From: Siderastrea siderea
Taxonomy: Eukaryota > Cnidaria > Anthozoa > Scleractinia > Rhizangiidae
Direction of reading: 5' to 3'
DNA: 64,000 bases
Assembly (NCBI GenBank): GCA_964030785.1
Contig: OZ034969.1
Location: 73,617,762 to 73,681,761, forward strand
Under the pieces are notes generated by a model that was not told the origin of the DNA, searched no databases, and worked only from the letters and a program-made list of their open reading frames with translations. Position numbers and translations under genes: made by a program. Positions 1 to 10,915 of the stretch are shown here, one piece after another (position 1 is the first letter of the stretch; each line of letters opens with the position of its first letter).

Positions 1-1412
1 TGCTGATAATTCCGCCATCCGGCCCTTCTTTACGTGAAAATCCCGATCCCGCCAAGATTTTTAATAAATTTTCTGTTTTAATTATTAATATAAATGTAAC
101 ATGACATACTTACCTCTGTGCAATGGGAAGCAGATGAGTAAACAAGCTTTGATGTTCAATGGTCTCGACATCGTCACAAATGACCGTAATGTTTCATTTT
201 GTTGGGTTTGTGGTTTTGTTTTCTTTTGCCCACATATCAGTGAAAGATAAAGATTGTTCGTTCCGATATTCTCAGGCCTGCTATTTGGAGAACATGCAGG
301 TGGGAATTTGACTGGGGCTATTTGACCATCAGAAAACGGTGAGTGATGCGGCGGGTGGGGAGGGGTCGGGGGGGGGGGAGAATTCTTAAGCTGAAATCAA
401 ATTTGAATTAGTCCAGGAAAGTTAACGCGATTTGGTACCGTAAGGTCAAAAAGCTTGCAACAGAATTTTCATTTTCAGGGACGTTTTCGTTAAGCACTCC
501 AGATAAACATATTAAAAGTCAACAAAAATCAACCCTGGCGAAATATGAAAAAAATGTAAGTTTTTTGCCTCTGTCATTTTGCCTTTTAGACGCCATGTTT
601 TTATGCAAATTAGCCTTATCACAGACAAGTTTTACAACAAAATTTCATTTTAAGTGGCATTAATCAACTATAATGCTTTGGTTTGCTTATCGAATATTCT
701 CGCTACGAAATATTACTTTTACTATATTTAATACTACAATTATTACGGTTAGTGTTACGAAGTTTTACTTTTTTTAGCTCTCACAGAGAACTTTGATATT
801 ACAACTGCAAAGTAGTGTAAAGAACAATTAATCAATGTAAGCAAACAAAAAGATTGAGTTCGGTTCAGTTTCGCGTCGAAGATGACGATAGAGTATAAGG
901 TCGACAGCAGTTCCCTGGAAGATTAGTACATGTTGGTAGGGCAGAGTTTACATACGACAGATGACGAGCAAGTCCCGCCAATCCCGTTATCCAACCTTGA
1001 GGTAAAACTATGTATTTCATGTAATGCTTTTGTTGTGCGCTTTGCATAAGACGATTCCGGCTGGAGTCCTTGCATTGGAGTGCTTAAAGCTACAGTTGTT
1101 CGCAAAATTTAAACATTGTTATTTCTAGAGAAACACTACTGAGACCACGTGCACTGTGCAGCAAATTTTTACAAGAATTTCTTCTTTGTTTGCAAACTAC
1201 GGTTCACATCTTATGAGAAAATAGATGGTTTTTTTAAATAGCTATGTAAGAATTGGACAGCTGGGCATAATTTGTAGACCAACACAATCTACGTTTACCT
1301 TCAGCAAATTGTTATACTACAAACTGACCATCGAGATACCTATTCCTTTTTTCTAAATAATCTGCATGTTGTCCGCCACACTGATAGATTAAGGGCTAGT
1401 CTTTCAACTTAT
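1..1412. other. No recognisable gene
   Basis: AT-rich sequence with a short G run (368-380). Only short, uncharacteristic frames are present. Confidence 0.5.
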
Positions 1413-2873
1413 TTGGTAATCGAACAGGCGCTAATGCGCAACATCAACTCAACTGGTGGCCTTTCAAGAGACATAGGAAAGAATGTGGTACAAAGATTAG
1501 TGTGGGTCAAGTCTATGTCTTTCTGTTGCAACGTATACAGCTCTATGCAAGATTTCATCGGCGTCGCTTATAACACTAGCGAGCAACACGTAGAAGCTTT
1601 TCCAAGGATGATACCTCACTAAGAAGCATAGTATCAGGAGTTGTAGCACACGAATCTGTAAATGTTGATCATTTTTAGAAACGTGTAAGTATTGAGTAAA
1701 CTTAAATTTTTATTTTTATTTTCCCACACGACCCCACAAGCTGTAAGCTAAAATATTTATCGTGTTTAAATAAAGGTTATATGTCTATCTATGGGCCCTC
1801 AGTTAAAGACGAAGCTCGCTTAAAAAGACGATCAACCAACGCTGTAGCTGTACACTGTGATCTTGTGAACACACTCACTGTAAAAAAAGACGTTTTCCTG
1901 CGAAACAAACAGAGCAAACAACGTTTCATCAATATGCTGAGTGGGAAGTAAAAGGAGGCGGGGTGTGACACCATTCATGCTGCAGGCGATGCTGATTTCT
2001 TGATAGGTCAGTCTGCGGTCTCTGTATCTGCTACCAGAGACACTGTCGTCATTGCAGATGACACAAACATTTTAATTTTACTCTGCCACCAAGGAAACAA
2101 CTCCAAAAAGAAAATTTTCTTCAAACCACAGCCGAAACGAGGGTCCGCGCAAGGCAAGGTTTGCATGGGACATCCAGGCTACTTGTTCTGTGCTCGGGTC
2201 AACCTCTGCAGGCATCTTCCATTTCTACACGCGTTGCTGGGATGTGGTTCCACGTCACGGTTGTTTAGTATTGGAAAGGCCGTCGGTCTTAAGAAGAGAT
2301 CACAGTTGTAACAGCATGCCGAAGTATTTTATCATGCCAATTCGTTGAAAAAAGAAGATTTTATCAAAGCAGGAGAACGCGCATTGGTAGAGGTGTATGG
2401 CGGCAAGGTGAGCGACAGTTTGGAGGCCTTTCGATATGACGATTTTGCGAAATGACAGCTAAAAGCACAACCGCAGTCAAAGTGAAGTCCTTGCCTCCGA
2501 GGTCTCCGAAATTTCATTCCCTTCGCGTTTATTACCAGGTTCAACTTTGGACTTGAAATCAAGAGCTTCAACCGTGTGACTGGGGATGGAAAGAAACAGA
2601 TGGTACTCTAATTCCGGTAATGACCGACAAACCACCTGCACCGGAAACTCTCCTCCGGCCGAGTTATCAGACGTTACTGCAAGGTGGACTGTAACACGGC
2701 TCGTTGCAGTTGCAGAAAGCACGGACTTGACTGTTCACCTGCCTGTGGAGAGTGTCGTGGAAGTGTTTGTTTCAATCCACGTTCTGACAGATCCAGATAG
2801 CGATACAGAGGACGTCGGGTCAAATGCCTTATTGCTTAACTTCAGTACTGTTAACTTAAAAAGGTACCGATAG
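1413..2873 (+). pseudogene. Decayed copy of a multi-copy uncharacterised (probably transposon-derived) protein
   Basis: Pieces in the plus strand: DLVIEQALMRNINSTGGLSR-like start near 1413 up to 1622, IVSGVVAHESVNVDHF near 1630-1675, then after a gap DEARLKRRSTNAVAVHCDLV near 1810, INMLSGK, AAGDADFLIGQ, VVIADDTNILILLCHQG to 2090, HALLGCGSTSRLFSIGKAVG near 2240, LYGGK-type (VEVYGGKVSDSLEAFRYDDF) near 2390, and FHSLRVYYQV near 2515. Stops and frame changes separate them. I recognise the set from repeated cnidarian proteins of unknown function; no catalytic role is claimed. Confidence 0.6.
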
Positions 2874-3719
2874 ATAATCAGGTGATGCTATATGTTTGAG
2901 ACATTAATTTAAAGTTACAAGCAAATGAGGATAACTTTGAAAACTGTTCAGCCCAACAGCATTTCACAAACATATATCGCAATCCGTTTCAATCTTCTTC
3001 ACTTTTAGTCATCCGTGCCTTCTTTTGTATTTGCTGTGTTATATTTCACCGAATTTGATGGACATTTCCCATGCATGAATTTGGCTAAAATCCGTGACGC
3101 AGTTCCTTTAAACACTTTTTTGTTGAATATTTGTTGGAAAACGGTCCATGATAGAACCTAAATGTACACTTTACTTTACCGTCCTTTGTTTTTACATGTT
3201 AAGTGAAACTAAAAGTGGTAAATGTCTTGATGGGACAGTTTTCAGTGGCTTAATTAGCATAAAAACATGGCAGTCGTCAACACGTGGATTTTTTTCGTAT
3301 TTCCCTTGAGTTGATTTTTGTTGACTTTTAGTATGTTAACATACATGCCTCAAAAGCAAACAATGTAAAAATTAAAATTATGTTGCAAGCATTTTCACCT
3401 CCTGGCATAACTTAATTGGACTAAATGAATAACATCAACTTGTCGTCTTCTTCCCTCATTGAGGGGACGCTTTACACCCTTGTGATCCTTCACCTGTTAT
3501 CACTTTGTTTTGCGATTTATGGAAAAAGTGTTCAGGTAATTACTGTACACATAAACGTTTGGCATCGTTAAAAGGTCGTAAAAATTAATAAAAGTCTAAA
3601 AAAGATTCACAGAAGTCGACTCACTAACAGTTTCTTTAAATTAAAATCTTTCTGTGTCGTAACCTGACTTGAAATCTGGGTTTCTAGGGAAGGTATTTCC
3701 GCACGCACCCTTTTCATAG

Positions 3720-6086
3720 GATGTTACTAAAACGAGGAATGGGGAATGGGGAATGGGGAATGGGGAATGGGGAATGGGGAATGGGGAATGGGGAATGGGG
3801 AATGGGGAATGGGGAATGGGGAATGAGAAATAGTGGTCGGCGGTAATACCCAAAAAATTAAGTTGGAGTCTGCGCAGTACGGCAAAGAAACGAGGATTGC
3901 ACGTGGAGAGCGAAAGATGGAAGGTAAGAATATTTATCTGTCAGTTTTTCCCGAGTTTTTGGGATTATTGAGTTTCTGTTTATTAAAATTAACCAAAACT
4001 ATTGATTTGCAGGTGATGAGAGTAACGATGATATTTAGGATCACGAGGTCATCGTTATCGACAGGTTGGAATAAAAAGATTCGTATCACTTTGAGTACAG
4101 TCGCTTCGAGTGTTACAGTGAAACCCATTAAACCATGAACGCCTAAAATTATTTCTGGAATGTTTATTGTTCTGCGACAAATCAGCTTCGAGACGTAACC
4201 GCAACAAACCGCAAGAGTAATTAGCTGAAAGGTTTCGATCACGAAATGAGTCGGCGGCTTTTGCGTCCACGATAAATTCTCAGTTTCACCGCCGATTAAC
4301 AGACACTCTGAAATTCTTATTTTTTTTCTATTTCAGAGTTTATGCATAAGCAAAGAATAACTATAAACGATATTTTACTGAAAAGAGATAAATAATCGAA
4401 CAGACACGGCTAGGAGCGCGTCTGGGAGCAGAATCGAGAGCAGAATAATTGTATTCAGTTTTTGATTTTTTAAAAAACGGCCTCTCCAGTGTTGTCAGTT
4501 CTAATCATTTGTAGGTTTCAACCTTTTCCCTGTTCGACCAAAACAGTAACTGAATAACTTTGCAAAAGTTTCCCTTTACCCTACTGTGGTGAGGAGAACA
4601 GTGTATCAAGTTCATTCACGGCAAAACTCTTCCGTCCAAGATGTCACGCAGTTTCACCGCCGATTATTGCAGTAGAGCAAATAATTACTGCAGTTTCTGT
4701 TAGACCCGAGTTTTCACGGCAAACACAAACACGCCTGCCGTTGCAGATACAAACATGCGTGCAACTTGCGTACCGTTGCAATAATTTCGAAAAATTACAC
4801 TCGCTTTTGATGGCTATTTAGGTCTCAGTTCGGTAGTTGTGTTACTTTGGACCGAGGGAATCGAAAACATCAAATGAGGGCCAAAAACAAGCACGTTTTG
4901 AGGCAAAACCAAAGAAGTGATAAATGGGATGTTTATGCAAACACCGAAGGAAACGTATCTTTTTTAAAATATACTAAACGCACGAATCGCTTCTACTAGA
5001 ACTGGACATTTGTTCACTTGTGCCGTCTATCCTTCGCTCATACAGAAGCTATCTGAAATAGAAAAGAATAACAACTGCAGTATTTCCAAAGGGTATAAAA
5101 AAATTGAGAATCGTGGAAGAAAAATCCAGCTAGTTGTTTCATGTCCATAACGTAAAATGTTCGGCTAACGGCTTGCGTGACATCTTGGACGGAAGAGTTT
5201 TGCCGTGAATGAGCTTGATACACTGTTCTCCTCACCATAGTAGGGTAAAGAAAAACTTTTGCAAAGTTATTCAGTTAACTGTTTTGGTCAAACAGGGAAA
5301 AGGCTGAAACCTACAAATGATTATGACTGACACCACCGGAGAGGCCGTTTTTTAAAAAAATCAAAAACTGAATACAATTATTCTGCTCTCGATTCTGCTC
5401 CCAGACGCCCTCCTAGCCGTGTCTGTTCGATTATTTATCTCTTTTCAGTAAAATATCGTTTATAGTTATTCTTTGTTTATGCATAAACTCTGAAACAGAA
5501 AACAAAATAACAATTTCAGAGTGTTTGTTAATCGGCGGTGAAACTGAGAATTTATCGTGGACGCAAAAGCCACCGACTCGTTTCGTGATCGAAACCTTTC
5601 AGCTAATTACTCTTGCGGTTTGTTGCGGTTACGTCTCGAATCTGATTGGTCGCAGAACAATAAACATTCCAGAAATAATTTAGGCGTTCATGGTTTAATG
5701 GGTTTCACTGTAACACTCGAAGCGACTGTACTCAAAGTGATACGAATCTTTTTATTCCAACCTGTCGATAACGATAACCTCGTGATCCTAAACATCATCG
5801 TTTCTCTCATTACCAGCAAATCAATATTTTTGGTTAATTTTAATAAACAGAAACTCAATAATCCCAAAAACTCGGGAAAAACTGACAGATAAATATTCTT
5901 ACCTTCCATCTTTCGCTCTCCACGTGCAATCCTCGTTTCTTTGCCGTACTGCGCAGACTCCAACTTAAATTTTTTAGGTATTACCGCTGACCACTATTTC
6001 TCATTCCCCATTTCCCATTCCCCATTCCCCATTCCCCATTCCCCATTCCCCATTCCCCATTCCCCATTCCCCGTTTTAGTAACATC
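3720..6086. mobile_element. Foldback element with 0.9-kb inverted arms and 11-bp target duplication
   Basis: Arms 3720-4650 and 5174-6086 are inverted copies around a 523-bp loop (4651-5173). Both ends start GATGTTACTAAAACG when read inward. The element is flanked by identical direct repeats CCTTTTCATAG at 3709-3719 and 6087-6097. Just inside each end is a heptanucleotide array, (GGGGAAT)n at 3736-3826 and (ATTCCCC)n at 6003-6072. No transposase frame is seen; the open frames in the arms are mirror images of each other. Target length and long inverted repeats resemble Mutator-type foldback elements. Confidence 0.85.
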
Positions 6087-6470
6087 CCTTTTCATAGTAC
6101 AAGCCCACACAATTTAATATGTTGAATACCTCATCGTCGGCCAGGGTGGCCACATTGGCCCGACTAGGCGTATAGCGGCTGTTTCGACTGTTTCCGTAAA
6201 GGAGGATCAAGGAACAAACGCTCAATATAATAGCAAGGATTGAAATGTCAAGAACCGGGTCAAGAACTAAGTCAAGACCAGTCAAGGCCAGATAGACAGG
6301 ACATGTAAAGTGTGACTTGATACACCTTTCATGTGACGAAAGCGACGAATATGGAAATCAACACAAGAGAACATCCCCTTTGCTATTTTATTACTTGAAA
6401 ACCGCTACGTCAGGATACGTGATCTAGCGCCTGCCACGCAGGCTACATCGAATCTACATGGTCAATTTAT

Positions 6471-6712
6471 TAAGTTACGTAAAATTTGTAATCCCGTTTC
6501 CCCGGTACTAGCCCCTCGCGATTCTCGCATCCCGACCCAGGGTGCGAAAAGGTTGAACCTTTTCCCGCCCTGTCCCGACCCCTCAAAAACACGAAATCCT
6601 GCTACCGCTCGCAGCTGAAATTCCCGCTTCCCGCTCCTATTTTTAATTCGCATTCCGAAGATCTCCCCCAAAATAAGTCAAATCCCGCATCCCGCCAAAC
6701 CTATTGTGGACC
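6471..6712. repeat. C-rich dispersed repeat
   Basis: Contains many CCCGCATCCCG and CCCGCTTCCCG type motifs. Short related patches occur at 20-60 and, inverted, near 49935-50000. Non-coding. Confidence 0.55.
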
Positions 6713-6810
6713 CTCTATTAATAACGAATAACATAACATCACATAACATCACCTTTAGTTCGCCTCGGATTTACAAGGGTAGCTGTATAGCTAATTTCTC
6801 CAAGAGAGAG

Positions 6811-7306
6811 AAGTCGAATAATTACGTAAAATGATTTTCTGTAGTTCTGCGGTTTTAAATTCTAAAAAAAAGCAGATGCAGATGCTATCCTGATTTTGAC
6901 AATTAAATGAACAGTCGACTGCATCAATATGTGAGAACACTAAATAACTATAAGAATTAAGCAAGAAAGAGCGTGCAAGAGAAGGAAAAAATGAATCAAA
7001 GGCGTTCACACTGCTTTCTGTCGAAAAACTAGAGTTTCTGTTGACCATATGTTGTTAAACTTGAGTTTTGACCGCTACGAAGTACTCAAACAGCTTCAGT
7101 CCTACTTGGTAGAAGACGCTTTATATGTCACAAGAAAAATAGGCATAAAATTTCCCAAAATGTAAATTGGAAAAAGACTCTACCCCATACTTGTAAAGAG
7201 CGCATTTGGAACACGCATAAGAGAAATGGGCTTACATTTGGATTACCATCGAAGAATTGAGCAAGAAAATTGCATGTAGAAACAAAGGAATCCAGCAAAT
7301 AAAATA
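6811..7306 (+). repeat. Dispersed repeat, copy 1
   Basis: It shares most of its length with 19781-20226 in the same orientation (for example CTATCCTGATTTTGACAATT and CATATGTTGTTAAACTTGAG). Both copies end AAGGAATCCAGCAAATAAAA next to a microsatellite, here (TACTG)n at 7319-7346. No coding frame is conserved. Confidence 0.75.
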
Positions 7307-7404
7307 GGGATCAGAGATTGTACTGTACTGTACTGCACTGTACTGTGACTACTATCGGGGTCTGTGAAAAGATTCTACCTGTTTCGTTCTTGTTTTGGAG
7401 TAAT

Positions 7405-8690
7405 TTACTGTTCTTTGTAATCGGATGTTTTTCGCTGCGAGGTTGTGTGGGCGATAAATAAGTGTAATTGGAATTCTCTCGTTATTTTCCTTCTGCGACG
7501 TTTCCAGTGTTCACTGTCGATCAATATGTTGAGCGAAGTGTTGAGCTGCGTTGACAACAGAGTCGGGATTGCCACGCTTCTTGAAAAATTGCCATATTTC
7601 CTCTGATTTGTTGGAAAATAGGACTCATCACTACATAAATGTCCACGTCTAAGAAACTGAGAGAACAGGATGGTGTTTTTGACGTGGGAAGGTTGACAGA
7701 TGAATTTTACAAAAAATTGTAGGTTTGTAGTACACACTGATAGATAAGCCGTTGCCTTTGATATCAAGAAAAGCGATTGAAGTTTCAGAAATTTCCTAGG
7801 TATATTTTAGTACTGAGTGGCAAGAATTGACCGAGGTCATAAAATTATTAAGTTCTTCTTTGCTGGATGAACAAGCGCTAATACAATCGTCGATGTAGCG
7901 TCCGTAAAGTTCAGGTTTGGTTCCATTACACTGGTTGAAAAATTGGTTTTCGATGTCACCCAAGAAATGATTGGCGTAGCTAGGACCCATTTTGGTACCC
8001 ATAGCGACGCCATTAACCTGTTTATAATAGTTATCAGTAAATGAAAGACAAACTAGTTCGGCTAAACGGAGCAACGTTTCCGAGCTGGTTTCTTTAAGCA
8101 GGGCCCTGACTGAAAAATACCAAGGTGGCTGAAGTCCTTCGTTATTAGGAATTATAATAAAGTTTCGATATAACGCGCGCTCTGATTGGTTGAAACAGCG
8201 TGCTTTATCAGAGTACAGATGCACGGAGTAGCCCGTGACGCCATTCTGCGCGCGCTGGCAAACTGAAAACCTTTCTTGCGCGCGCTTGCAAGCTTTGAAA
8301 AAAAACTTGATTTCTTGCAATTAAAAGCCAGTTTCTTTACAAATATGAGCAAAGCTATATTATAAAACAAATAAAAAAGCCAAAACCGTGCTTTGTTCTG
8401 TGATAAAGCACTCAAGGAAGTGACGAGAGCACTCAAGAAGTAGGGAGAAGCACTCGCCTGCGGCTCGTGTTCACCCTACACTTCTTTCGTGCTCTCGTCA
8501 CTTCCTTGCGTGCTTTATCACAGAACAAAGCACGGTTTTGGCTTTTTTATTTGTTAATTACAGTATATAAGGAAGTAATGTCCATAGTGGAAATGAGTTT
8601 GTTTTCGCTGGAAAAATTGAAATCGCGGAAAATTTCCAGTGCTTGGTCAGTATCTTTGATGTATGATGATAAAGTCTCATCTTCCAGCTT
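7405..8690 (-). pseudogene. Penelope-like element reverse transcriptase, degenerate and interrupted by a MITE
   Basis: Reading down the minus strand from about 8690: KDTDQALEIFRDFNFSSENK and MDITSLYTVI up to 8561, then an inserted repeat, then IPNNEGLQ at 8150, YYKQVNGVAMGTKMGPSYAN, and LYGRYIDDCISA (catalytic YIDD). After LKYT comes a TAG where a Trp codon is expected, then EISETSIAFLDIKGNGLSIS. Farther on frameshifts scramble the frame. These motifs are typical of Penelope-like elements. It cannot make protein. Confidence 0.8.
8156..8555. mobile_element. 400-bp MITE inserted in the Penelope-like pseudogene, with a foldback half
   Basis: The Penelope frame resumes on both sides, and AATTA occurs at both boundaries (8151-8155, 8556-8560). 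Sequence from about 8365 to 8450 pairs with 8470 to 8550 as a long hairpin built on GCCAAAACCGTGCTTTGTTC. The left part has GATATAACGCGCGCTCTGAT. Confidence 0.7.
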
Positions 8691-8845
8691 CATTTTACAT
8701 ACCGACATCTCAGACACACGCTACTCAGATAGCTGGGACATGCCCAGCATCTTTCCGTTATGTCAGATTATATTTATTGGATATGCGATATGTCCAATGT
8801 GTGTTTGTCTGTCAAATAATTCAAGTTGATATATGTCTCATGGCA

Positions 8846-9694
8846 ACATGACGATCATGAGAATGAGATTTTGAAATCATGTGAAGGTGCCTAGAGCTGT
8901 AGCTGCTGTCAGTCTCTTCTTGATCTCATCTCACCCACCCTCCCATGAACGAATTTATGACACTTCGGGTGATCGTAGCCAGGGTTCATTTAACAGCCTC
9001 ATTGGTTCATTAACGTACAGGACCATTGTACGTGGCCAGAAGGACCAACCAACTGCAGATGTCAGCAAAGGGAGCAATTCGTCTTCGCTTAATTTAGAGT
9101 CTGAGTGCTGGTTTTTCTACGTTACAGTTTGGAATCCAGACAGCAACCTCACCTCTACCACCACCACCACCGTCCACCAGCAACAATAACATAAAAACAG
9201 CTGTATCAACAGGTAAAGGATGGTGAAATTCAAAAGTATTAACGTTTTGGTGAAAGAGCAACAAGAGTTGGATACAAATGAGCATAAATCTGTTCACTGT
9301 AAAAAACTTCGAGACACAGCCACCCCGTCATTTCCGTAGCCTGCACATCTTGGTCCGGATGTGCTTTGGCAGTAAACTAGAGAGAAAGTTTATGAAGAAT
9401 ATAGGTCGGAATTGTAAGTTTCAAGTTAAAATAACTTATTATTGAAAATGAGCTCGGGTAACTGTAATGAAAAGTAACATCACATCAGGATTTGCGTTTT
9501 TTTATTTTTAACCTCGGCAAAGCTACAATGATCTACATGCCAGCCCGAGCTGTCTACATCTTACTCTTCTTTTGTTTTAAAAAAAATTCATTCTAATTGA
9601 TGGATTAAAATCACTAGAAAGATATAGGCGGTGGTGCTTCATCATTGTGGAATTCTCCGGCTAGTTCTGGCCTAACTTAGGTGTAAAAAATCCA
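8846..9694. other. Intergenic, nothing recognised
   Basis: Between the Penelope-like relic and the gene C polyA signal. A small CACCACCAC tract lies near 9160. The short frames show no domain. Confidence 0.5.
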
Positions 9695-9847
9695 TTTATT
9701 CAGCGTAACAAAACACGAAGCGCCAATAGAATTATCCTTTTAAAATGAAATATTGAATTAATCATTTCATTTTCACTTTTACAACAGCACATCTAAACCT
9801 CAAATTACTTTTCATGATGTAAACACCGTTTTAAGTATTACATCCAG

Positions 9848-9894
9848 TTAGTCTTCATCGCTTGACTCGTCAGTATCAGTTTCTCCCCCACCTC
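9848..9894 (-). CDS. Gene C last exon: acidic tail GGGETDTDESSDED
   Basis: Acceptor TTTTTCTACTTTTAG is strong, the phase fits exon 5, and the stop comes after 14 codons. The Asp/Glu/Ser-rich content fits the acidic character of the protein. AATAAA follows 148 nt later on the minus strand. The exon is short, so it needs transcript support. Confidence 0.6.
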
Positions 9895-9994
9895 CTAAAA
9901 GTAGAAAAATTGACTGTTATTCTTAGAAATATCCACAAAGAGGCCTTTTTCTAGTTAAAAAAGATGACTTTATTCAACACGACAAGGAAGAGAG

Positions 9995-10046
<52 letters not shown>

Positions 10047-10851
10047 AATGAATGAATGAATGAATGAATGAATGAATGAATCACTTGAATGAATCACTTT
10101 TATTTATGAATCACTTTTATTTAGAGTATTACATACTATTGGAGACCGAGTGTGAATAGACGCTTTCGAAATGACTCAAGAGACTCCTCTGATTTCATCT
10201 TGTTTGGAAGTGAATTCCACAATTTAGCCCCACGATAAGAGAAACTCTTTTTCAAGATTTCAGTTCTAGGTTTTTGGAGAGCTAAATTGTAGATTGAGTC
10301 TCTGAGGCTGTAAGCAGTGCCATCATGAACCAGGTGAGGCACTCTGGAGCTCTACTATGCAAGATTTTATGCATCATAATTGCTGTATGTTGTTCGCGTC
10401 GAACTCCAAGAGTATCCCACTGAAGCATCTTTAAAACGTCTACAGATCTAGTCTCCCAGTTGCTCTGAGTGATGATCCGAGCTGCTCTATTATATAGTTT
10501 ATTGATTCTTTCGGACAGGCCCTTGTTTAGACCTGCCCAGACTATATCACAATAATTAAAGTAAGGAAGAATCAGCGCTTTGAAATTGAAATCAAAACCT
10601 CTGTTGGAACAAAAGGTCTGACTTGTTTTAAGCCGGCGAGGCCAGAAGAAATCTTTTTTGCAATGTGATCAATGTGATTCGACCACGACAGATGCTCATC
10701 AATATAGACACCTAGAGATTTGCTGACCTTCACTCTTTTTATTGGATCATCTCCCAGTTTAATTTGAAGGGGTAACACCAGTTGGGCTGATTTATAATTA
10801 GAACAAACTAATAAATACTCGGTCTTTACTATGTTTAAGTTTAATTTATTG

Positions 10852-10915
<64 letters not shown>

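Noticed and set aside
3833..4270. Conserved open frames also present at 5557-5963
   Set aside because: Their similarity comes from the inverted arms of the foldback element, with no protein features.
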